Shown here piece after piece: positions 58,693 through 64,000 of a DNA stretch of 64,000 bases. Position numbers and translations under genes: made by a program. The stretch is from Parvibaculum sedimenti. GTDB lineage: Bacteria > Pseudomonadota > Alphaproteobacteria > Parvibaculales > Parvibaculaceae. Where the stretch lies: contig NZ_WESC01000017.1 in assembly GCF_009184905.1 (NCBI RefSeq), positions 30,140 to 94,139 on the forward strand, read 5' to 3'. The notes under the pieces are model-generated. The model saw nothing but the letters and a program-made list of their open reading frames with translations. It was not told the DNA's origin and did not search any database. How positions within the stretch are numbered: position 1 is the stretch's first letter; each line of letters begins with the position of its first letter.

Positions 58693-59634
58693 ATGGGCCG
58701 TATCCTGATCATCAAACATGGTGCGTTCGGCGACGTCATTCAGTGTGAAGGCGCGCTCAGGGATATTCGCGAGCATCGCAAGGATGACGAAATCGTCGTG
58801 CTGACGACGCCGCCCTATCGCCGTCTCTTCGAGCGCTGCCCATGGGTGGATCGCGTCATGGTCGATGAGCGCGCGCCGCGCTGGCGCCTCGGCCTCATGT
58901 GGAAACTCGGCAAGCAGCTGAAGGCCGAGAAGTTCGACATGGTCTACGATCTTCAGAATTCACCGCGCACCGCGAGCTATTTTCGCTGGTTCTTCCAGGA
59001 CACGAACTGGTCGGGGACCGCGCCCGGATGCAGTCATCCGCACCGCGCGAAACATCCAAAAAAAATCCGTACGCTCGACCGCCTCGCCGGCCAGCTCAAG
59101 GATGCGGGCGTTCCCGTGCGCCATACGAGGCACCCCGATGTCTCATGGCTCGCCGAGGATGTGACGGCGCTTCTGACGGAGGCGGGCGTCACACGCCCCT
59201 ATATCGTGCTGATCCCCGGCTCGTCGGCCCGCCACCCGCAAAAGCGCTGGCCCTATTATGCCGCGCTGGCCAGGCGCCTGATCGAGGATGGGCAGCAGGT
59301 CGTCATCGCACCGGGGCCCGACGAACTGGAACTCGCCGAGACGATACCCGGCATCAAGCTTCACGGGCCTCGCGGCTTCATCAACTGGTTCGAATTCGCG
59401 GGCGTGCTGAAAGGCGCGGCCTTCGTCGTCGGCAACGATACGGGGCCGACCCATCTTGCCGCCCATATCGGCGCGCCAGGCCTTGCTCTTTTCGGCTCTC
59501 ACATGTCGGCAGAGCGCACGGGTATCGAGCGCGAGAATTTCACTGCACTCGAAGTCGCGCATCTCTCGGCGCTTCCCATCGAGCGCGTGCTCGACGAGAT
59601 CTATCTGCGCGCCAAGCTGCCCGCGCCCGCCTGA
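58693..59634 (+). CDS. GT9-family glycosyltransferase (heptosyltransferase-like)
   Basis: 313 residues. The N-terminal MGRILIIKHGAFGDVIQCEGAL and the later VLIPGSSARHPQKRWP and VGNDTGPTHLAAHIG match ADP-heptose:LPS heptosyltransferase-type GT9 enzymes. It would add sugar to the lipopolysaccharide core at the inner-membrane face. It is followed 4 bases later by the convergent DUF6165 gene, a pairing seen in LPS loci of other alphaproteobacteria. Confidence 0.93.
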   Translation: MGRILIIKHGAFGDVIQCEGALRDIREHRKDDEIVVLTTPPYRRLFERCPWVDRVMVDERAPRWRLGLMWKLGKQLKAEKFDMVYDLQNSPRTASYFRWFFQDTNWSGTAPGCSHPHRAKHPKKIRTLDRLAGQLKDAGVPVRHTRHPDVSWLAEDVTALLTEAGVTRPYIVLIPGSSARHPQKRWPYYAALARRLIEDGQQVVIAPGPDELELAETIPGIKLHGPRGFINWFEFAGVLKGAAFVVGNDTGPTHLAAHIGAPGLALFGSHMSAERTGIERENFTALEVAHLSALPIERVLDEIYLRAKLPAPA

Positions 59635-59638
59635 CGCT

Positions 59639-60049
59639 TCAGTTGAATTCGGTGTAGGACTTTTCCTCGACGATCGCCGAGCCAGTAATCCGGTTGATGT
59701 CCTTCTTCAGCATCGCGCGCCTGTCGTTCTGCTTGTAGACCGAACGCGCGAGCTCGATGAACTTAGGTCCGAAATCCTTGTCCGCTTCGCATTGGCGGAT
59801 ATCGTCCTCGATGACCCACAGCGCCTCGTTCACGGCCTTGAGCTCGGCCTCGAGCACACGAAGCTCCGGCGTATCGGGCACATGAGACCGGCGGGCCCGG
59901 TCCAGCACGTCGAGTTCGTAGCGCACATTCCGAAGCTTGTCGGGGTCGCTCATGCGCTCCGACTTGATGGCCAGAATGGTGATCTTGTCGACGAGCTCGC
60001 CGGGTCCAACCTCGATCAGGATGGGGGCGGGCTTTCCGGCCTGCGGCAT
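59639..60049 (-). CDS. DUF6165 protein
   Basis: 136 residues from ATG 60049 (GTGGAG upstream). The pattern ILIEVGPGELVDKITILAIKSERM, followed by helices ELDVLDRARRSHVPDT and ALWVIEDDIRQCEAD, fits the DUF6165 family, short helical cytoplasmic proteins found beside glycosyltransferases. The function is unknown. It is convergent with the GT9 gene, with 4 bases between stops. Confidence 0.8.
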   Translation of the reverse strand: MPQAGKPAPILIEVGPGELVDKITILAIKSERMSDPDKLRNVRYELDVLDRARRSHVPDTPELRVLEAELKAVNEALWVIEDDIRQCEADKDFGPKFIELARSVYKQNDRRAMLKKDINRITGSAIVEEKSYTEFN

Positions 60050-60208
60050 GGGTTTGCTCCACTCATATGACTTCGGAATCCTTATAGCGAAGCTCCGGGA
60101 CCACCGGAAGCCCTGGGAAGGCCGGTCACAAAACCGGCTTTTCACCTTGGCATCGCAGCACAAGCTGTCACAATGCTCGCCTATCTTGCCATGCATCGCG
60201 GGGGCGGC

Positions 60209-60550
60209 ATGTCGTTGATTTCTCGTCTGGTCGAAGGTTTGCGCGGAAGGCTGGAGATGCCCGAGCATCGCGCCGCCGCGCGCGCGGACGACCCTGTTCT
60301 CATAATCTCCATTGGCGGGATCGACCATCAGGCCCGCAACTGGTCGACGGGCGGCGCCTGCATCGACAATTTCACGAGCGCGGCTGCCGTCGGCGATATC
60401 GTGAGCGGCACATTGCGCTGGAAGCCGGCAGCGCCCGGCCAGTCCTTCGCCGCTGAGGTCACGCGCGTCGCGCCGGGCGGCATTCTGGCGCTCAAATGGC
60501 TCGACATTCCCGAGTTCGTGCTGCTCAGGATGGAAACCGAGCAGCAATAA
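60209..60550 (+). CDS. PilZ-like domain protein
   Basis: 113 residues from ATG 60209 (GGGGGCGG upstream); another ATG at 60173 would add 12 residues. The segment HRAAARADDPVLIISIGG followed by NWSTGGACIDNFTSA recalls the RxxxR and NxSxGG features of PilZ c-di-GMP-binding domains, but the Arg motif is imperfect. The rest is a small beta-barrel with EVTRVAPGGILALKW. Assignment is tentative. The enoyl-CoA hydratase gene follows after 74 bases. Confidence 0.6.
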   Translation: MSLISRLVEGLRGRLEMPEHRAAARADDPVLIISIGGIDHQARNWSTGGACIDNFTSAAAVGDIVSGTLRWKPAAPGQSFAAEVTRVAPGGILALKWLDIPEFVLLRMETEQQ

Positions 60551-60624
60551 TCTCCCCCTGCACTTTCGCGCGGCCAGCTTGTAGCCTTCTCCCAACAAGA
60601 ACCAGAGCTACGGGGAGAGAGAAT

Positions 60625-61467
60625 ATGGCTGACGCAACGGCAACTCCAATACAGGCCTACGAAACGCTGATCATCCGCAAGGAAGGGCCCGTCGACTGGG
60701 TGACGATGAACCGCCCCGATGCGCTCAATTCGCTCAATCCGAAGATGATCTCCGAGCTTCAGGACTATTTCGGAAAGCTTTATACCGACCAGTCGGTGCG
60801 CATCGTCGTGCTGAAGGGTGCGGGCCGCGCCTTCTGCGCCGGGCTCGACCTCAAGGCGAGTTCGATCGCGCGGAACGACGCCGACGGCAATTCGCGCGGC
60901 GGCGTGGTGGAGGGGCTCAGGACGCAGCGCTCCATCAGCGAAATCGTCATCCGCATGCGCCGCTGCCCGCAGGCGATCATCAGCCTGGTGCATGGTCCGG
61001 CCTGCGGCGGCGGCTTCGCCTTCGCGCTCGCTTCCGACATTCGGATCGCGGGGACAAGCGCGCGGATGAACGCCGCCTTCATCCGCATCGGGCTTTCGGC
61101 CTGCGATATCGGCGTTTCCTACTTCCTGCCGCGCCTCGTCGGTGTTTCGGTTGCGTCGGAACTGATGATGACCGGCCGTTTCATCAACGCGGCCCGCGCC
61201 GAGCGCGTCGGCCTCGTTTCGGAGGTGGTGCCGGATGAAAAGCTGGAAGAGGCGGCGCAACCCTATATCGACGAGATGCTGACGACCTCGCCGATCGGGC
61301 TCCGCCTGACAAAGGAATGCCTCAACATGTCGGTCGACGCGGGGAGCCTCGAAGCGGCCATCGCAATGGAAGACCGCAACCAGATCCTTTGCGCGCAGAC
61401 CAGCGACATGAAGGAAGGCGTCGCCGCGTTCCTACAGAAGCGCAAGCCGGTCTTTACCAATAGCTAA
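60625..61467 (+). CDS. Enoyl-CoA hydratase/isomerase
   Basis: 280 residues from ATG 60625 (GGGGAGAGAG upstream). The crotonase fold shows MNRPDALNSLNPKM, the oxyanion region GAGRAFCAGLDLK and HGPACGGGFAFALASDIR, followed by NAAFIRIGLSACD where the catalytic Glu sits in some paralogues (here RIGLSACDIG has no Glu at the usual second position). It probably acts in beta-oxidation. It is monocistronic. Confidence 0.9.
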   Translation: MADATATPIQAYETLIIRKEGPVDWVTMNRPDALNSLNPKMISELQDYFGKLYTDQSVRIVVLKGAGRAFCAGLDLKASSIARNDADGNSRGGVVEGLRTQRSISEIVIRMRRCPQAIISLVHGPACGGGFAFALASDIRIAGTSARMNAAFIRIGLSACDIGVSYFLPRLVGVSVASELMMTGRFINAARAERVGLVSEVVPDEKLEEAAQPYIDEMLTTSPIGLRLTKECLNMSVDAGSLEAAIAMEDRNQILCAQTSDMKEGVAAFLQKRKPVFTNS

Positions 61468-61556
61468 CCAAGAATGCGGGGGACCGAAGCGGAGTTGCAC
61501 GGGAAACATTAACCTTCGGCGGATAGAAGTGCTGTAGCGCCGTGAGTAAAGGTCCA

Positions 61557-62159
61557 ATGCTTCCAGTAGATCCCCCCTTCCCCCCTATCGCGCTTTGCGC
61601 AGACGCCGAAGCGGCACCCTTTGAATTCGAGAACAGCCGCAAATTCCTGCGATGCTGGCGAGGCCACTGCCACGACAATGAATTGCCCCGCGCCGACGAG
61701 CTGAACCTCGGCGCGATGAAGTCGCTGCTGCCGGAACTCCTGATCTATGACGTGGTCGACGCCGCCACGATCCGCTTTCGCCTCGCAGGCACACTCGTCG
61801 TCAAGCGCATGGGCTTCGAGCCGCGCGGCATGAACATGATCGAGCTCACGCCGCCGCGCATCCGTGGTCAGGTCGGCCTCGCTTTCACCGTCGTCGCGCA
61901 ACACCGCATCGGCATCGTCTCGCATTTCAGCCATATCTATGAAGGCGGCAGGCCGGGCCGCGTCGAAATGGTGATGCTGCCGCTCGGCGCACCCGAAGGT
62001 CAGCCGCCCCGCGTCATGACCCTGGTGAGCCGCGAGGCCTATGAGGGCCGCGCGCCATTCGGCCTCGAGGAGACGGCAGATCGCGTCGAGGATGCGACGC
62101 TGATCGACCTCGGCTACGGCTTTCCCGATATCGGCGCCCTTCTCGCCAGGGCCGCCTGA
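61557..62159 (+). CDS. PAS-domain (PAS_5-like) protein
   Basis: 200 residues; ATG 61557 has AAAGG upstream (GTG 61542 is possible). The motif ELLIYDVVDAATIRFRLAGT with MGFEPRGMNMIEL fits the PAS_5 family of alphaproteobacterial PAS-like proteins, small sensors or regulators. No output domain is visible. It follows enoyl-CoA hydratase after about 90 bases. Confidence 0.78.
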   Translation: MLPVDPPFPPIALCADAEAAPFEFENSRKFLRCWRGHCHDNELPRADELNLGAMKSLLPELLIYDVVDAATIRFRLAGTLVVKRMGFEPRGMNMIELTPPRIRGQVGLAFTVVAQHRIGIVSHFSHIYEGGRPGRVEMVMLPLGAPEGQPPRVMTLVSREAYEGRAPFGLEETADRVEDATLIDLGYGFPDIGALLARAA

Positions 62160-62218
62160 CGCTTTTCGCGGAAAGCTCGTCCGCCTATCATGTGCCCCTC
62201 TTTCGAAACGGGGGAACC

Positions 62219-62761
62219 ATGAGCGAAGCCCATAAGGACATCATCCGCCGCTATGCAGAGGCAATTGGCGCGATGGCCCTCGCGCCCGTCATGCGAAGAG
62301 GAAAGACGTGGATGGCCCGGACGAGCCGGGCCATGACGGCTTGTATTTTGATGACCGTCTCTGTCGCCCATGCGGGAACCTACGACCGCGCGCGCTATGC
62401 GGTGACGCTGCACGATCTCGCCGCGCTCCAGACGGAACTCGGGGCGCTGGCGGAGAAGATCGAGGCGGGAATGACGCCCGAAGAGGCGCGCCCGCTCGCG
62501 GCCCGCGCCGACGAGCGCCTCGGCTGGCTCCGCGCGACGCTCACCGAGGCCTCGATCCCGGACCGCGCGACGCTGCGGGCGAAGGATGAGCGCCCCTATG
62601 CGCGCTGCATCGTCTGGCTCGCGGGCGATCTGGAAGACCACGCGCAGGACGTGGCGACGGACCTCTCCATGATCGCGCGGGGCGCGGCGCGCGCGGACCT
62701 CATTCCCCTCGACCGTGGAGAGATCGCGGCGGAGGGGCCGAGGAAGGGCTGTCCGGGCTAA
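62219..62761 (+). CDS. Exported protein of unknown function with chimeric 5' end
   Basis: 180 residues if started at ATG 62219; a start at ATG 62312 (GAGGAAA upstream, 149 residues) is equally likely. The first 18 or so residues (MSEAHKDIIRRYAEAIGA) read like the start of an NTF2/SnoaL-type protein, not a signal. The next segment is encoded partly by a REP-like palindrome (62286-62339) and yields a signal-peptide-like stretch (MARTSRAMTACILMTVSVAHAG). The remaining 130 residues are helical, Ala/Arg/Asp-rich, with CIVWLAGDLEDHAQ. I recognise no family. It may be exported. Confidence 0.6.
   Translation: MSEAHKDIIRRYAEAIGAMALAPVMRRGKTWMARTSRAMTACILMTVSVAHAGTYDRARYAVTLHDLAALQTELGALAEKIEAGMTPEEARPLAARADERLGWLRATLTEASIPDRATLRAKDERPYARCIVWLAGDLEDHAQDVATDLSMIARGAARADLIPLDRGEIAAEGPRKGCPG
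62286..62339. repeat. REP-like palindromic element inside a coding sequence
   Basis: Nested inverted repeats: outer CCGTCATG (62286-62293) with CATGACGG (62332-62339), inner ATGGCCCGG (62312-62320) with CCGGGCCAT (62326-62334) around ACGAG. The GTGGATGGCC...GGCCATGACGG pattern is typical, from memory, of dispersed repeats in Rhizobiales genomes. It lies across the start region of the exported protein. Confidence 0.6.
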
Positions 62762-63074
62762 GCGAAGCGGGGGAGCGGATGCGCGTCTGGCCCCGCGAGG
62801 CTCCGCCTCCGGGGGTGTGATACGGGGCGCGCCGGTGAAGGGGCGCGGGGCGGAACGTCATTCGCACATGTCCTGCATGTGACATGTGGCATGTGCAGGG
62901 GCGAAAGCGCCCGGCCCCGCGCGCGGCATTTTTTCGACTTCTTCGTGTTCCGATCGCCGTACTGCCCGAACGTCCGGTCCCACGAGTCCGTTACCCTCGC
63001 GAGTCCCGGATGCCGCTCGCCTCCCACGCATCGGACGGTCCGGCACGTCCCTTCGCGAAGGCGATGGAGGTAAT
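62762..63074. other. 313-bp GC-rich region before the AT-rich segment
   Basis: No gene seen. It contains an inverted repeat GCACATG (62864-62870) / CATGTGC (62890-62896) with internal ACATGT palindromes, and a GC-rich patch followed by ATTTTTT at about 62930 that could be a weak terminator. The ribosome-site-like GGAGG at 63066-63070 leads to ATG 63075. Confidence 0.4.
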
Positions 63075-63473
63075 ATGGGGGCGGATGATGGGGCGGGGAT
63101 TAGTTTTTTTGACAAACACAGAAGCAAGAGGAACTCTCATTTCAAAGATGCCGTCATCAAGGCGTATCGAGACCGTGTCGAGCATTTTCTCGAAATGAAC
63201 TCTTTGACAAAGTCTCGATTACTTAAAGTTCAGACGAAGCCCAGTCGCGCAGCACTCAACGACTATGAGATTGACTCGAACAAATCCTCTTCGAGCTCGC
63301 CAACCTCGCGACCAATCCGCTTCGAAAACACTTTCTCAACGTCTTCCGGCGATAATGCATCGACATTTTTTTCGCCGATGCTCGCTAAATATTTTCTCTT
63401 ATCTTCTACACCAAACTCATCAAAGTTCGGAATATATTTTGTTCTTTCGAGGTCATATCGAATTTCAAAATAG
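63075..63473 (+). CDS. Doubtful 132-codon frame spanning the composition boundary
   Basis: ATG 63075 has a strong GGAGG at 5-base spacing. The first 10 codons are GC-rich, then the sequence becomes AT-rich (FFDKHRSKRNSHFKDAV...). From 63263 on it is antisense to the reverse transcriptase remnant, so only the first 60 or so residues could be independent coding sequence. The product is Lys/Arg/Ser-rich and not recognised. It may be a host gene start fused to foreign DNA. Reported mainly because the start signal is good. Confidence 0.3.
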   Translation: MGADDGAGISFFDKHRSKRNSHFKDAVIKAYRDRVEHFLEMNSLTKSRLLKVQTKPSRAALNDYEIDSNKSSSSSPTSRPIRFENTFSTSSGDNASTFFSPMLAKYFLLSSTPNSSKFGIYFVLSRSYRISK

Positions 63474-63922
63474 GACCGCAAAAAAGTCTTTGTCTCCGGC
63501 AAATATCGATCCAAGCCACGCCGCATCATCTGCCGTTTTAGAAATTCGTCCATTCTTGCAAACTGGCTTATGTTGTCAGCCTGACGGAAGAATGAAACCC
63601 ACCCAAATTGTTTCCCGTTGAAACGGCATCCTGTTATTTTTAGATTCAACTTCCGCAAAAATCTCGCATCCCCTCTCTTGTACTTTGCCCTTGTAATAAC
63701 GCCAATCAGTACAGAGAACATTCTCTTGTAGGAGGATGGTCGAATAGAAATTCGACCTCTCTTTATATGAAATCCTAGATATTCAATTCCCACATCTATC
63801 GCCGAGATATACGACTTTCCGCTTTGTCTAATTGGATGATGTTTGAGCTTTTTCGCCTTCAGAAGACCACTCAACTCCCTCATGACATCGTCAACCTGAT
63901 TCTTCTTAGAAATAACCAGAAT
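63263..63922 (-). pseudogene. C-terminal part of a reverse transcriptase, 5' half cut off by an insertion element
   Basis: About 219 residues in a frame beginning ILVISKKNQVDDVMREL (63922) and stopping at 63263. In reverse transcriptases a hydrophobic ILVIS-type strand directly follows the catalytic YxDD. The thumb-side signature GIEYLGFHIKRGRISI is clear, followed by LNLKITGCRFNGKQFGWV and a helical C-terminus. Upstream residues in the same frame (SLT before ILVIS) do not give YxDD, because the DNA there matches an IS66-type terminus. The closest impression is a defence-type (DRT/unclassified) RT rather than a group II intron RT, from memory only. Composition is AT-richer than the rest of the window. 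Confidence 0.72.
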
Positions 63923-63923
63923 G
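63916..63923. repeat. Predicted 8-bp target-site duplication, left copy
   Basis: CCAGAATG directly abuts the GTAAGCG terminus. IS66-family elements make 8-bp duplications. On the coding strand it reads CATTCTGG, which fits GA(C ATT CTG G), the end of YxDD and the following Ile-Leu codons. The second copy would lie outside the window. Confidence 0.5.
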
Positions 63924-64000
63924 GTAAGCGATGTTTCGTTCACACCTTGACTGGATAATTCCAAGGGAGCAGATCTTTGATCTGGCTTTGCTTGTGTCCG
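63924..64000. mobile_element. Left end of an IS66-family insertion sequence, incomplete
   Basis: The element starts GTAAGCGATG at 63924; IS66-family inverted repeats begin GTAA and often GTAAGCG. A transposase C-terminus lies just inside on the minus strand. The rest continues beyond the right edge. Reading the element as IS66 is supported by terminus, C-terminal motif and interrupted gene together. Confidence 0.62.
63940..64000 (-). CDS. IS66-family transposase, last 19 residues
   Basis: The frame GHKQSQIKDLLPWNYPVKV ends in TGA at 63942-63940 on the minus strand. The LLPWNY motif preceded by a basic/helical stretch resembles the C-terminus of IS66 TnpC transposases (usually xxRIxxLLPWxY). 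It enters from outside the window; only about 60 bases are present. The stop lies 16 bases inside the element's GTAAGCG end. Confidence 0.55.
   Translation of the reverse strand, partial: GHKQSQIKDLLPWNYPVKV

Noticed and set aside
63263..63922. Retron or group II intron RT
   Set aside because: The sequence lacks recognisable retron RNA or intron maturase features and is incomplete, so no class is claimed beyond a general RT C-terminus.

Overview
The window is a GC-rich chromosomal segment from an alphaproteobacterium. Local gene orders typical of that class support this: bolA, J-domain protein, cobS, cobT and rpmB; a SUV3-like helicase, S4 protein, fdxA and CarD; and aroK, aroB and a CNNM protein. 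The tandem epoxide hydrolases, thioesterase, acyl-CoA dehydrogenase and catabolic genes suggest an environmental degrader. A Parvibaculum-like organism is my guess, from memory and without any search.

Layout. 1-4.5 kb: a parvulin-type isomerase (cut by the left edge), secA, and an orphan P-loop gene. 4.6-8.5 kb: a spinster-like MFS transporter divergent from two tandem epoxide hydrolases. 8.5-14 kb: accA, a membrane protein abutting the remnant of a SigJ-type sigma factor, a thioesterase, xerD, a large secreted or membrane-anchored protein and a 47-residue membrane protein. 14-23.8 kb: aroK-aroB-CNNM, bolA, J-domain protein, cobS-cobT, a phytase-family esterase-like protein, a VUT-like membrane protein and rpmB. 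24-30.7 kb: meaB, a DUF3108 protein, B12-dependent methylmalonyl-CoA mutase, a Sel1-type lipoprotein and acyl-CoA dehydrogenase. 31-37 kb: helicase, S4, TerB, fdxA and a CarD with a long histone-H1-like N-terminal tail. 37-40 kb: M48 lipoprotein, nuclease and a LuxR-type regulator with a degenerate receiver. 40.5-43.6 kb: tRNA-Arg(CCT), a histidine-decarboxylase-like enzyme and two sugar-transferase-like genes.

44.0-55.3 kb is an accessory catabolic cluster. It holds a NitT/TauT-type ABC importer (ATPase, permease, separately placed binding protein), a Rieske oxygenase, an isochorismatase-family hydrolase, a flavodoxin-fold oxidoreductase, a cytosine-deaminase-like amidohydrolase, an FAD oxidoreductase, a creatininase-family amidohydrolase, a cupin and a CocE-type hydrolase. 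The enzymes would suit uptake, oxidation and stepwise C-N bond cleavage of a small nitrogenous compound. I cannot name the substrate. A near-palindrome, TTGCATACAA or TTGTATACA, lies in three of the cluster's upstream regions and once in front of the distant P-loop gene. 55.3-58.5 kb is a MacAB-like efflux operon. 58.7-62.8 kb has a GT9 glycosyltransferase, DUF6165, PilZ-like, enoyl-CoA hydratase, PAS protein and a secreted protein whose 5' end contains a REP-like palindrome.

At about 63.1 kb the composition becomes AT-richer. The last 0.7 kb holds the C-terminal half of a reverse transcriptase, cut where the YxDD active site should end by what looks like an IS66-family element: a GTAAGCG terminus at 63924, with a transposase C-terminus running off the right edge. 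This is probably a decayed, acquired RT (possibly defence-related) locus and is the most interesting lead in the window.
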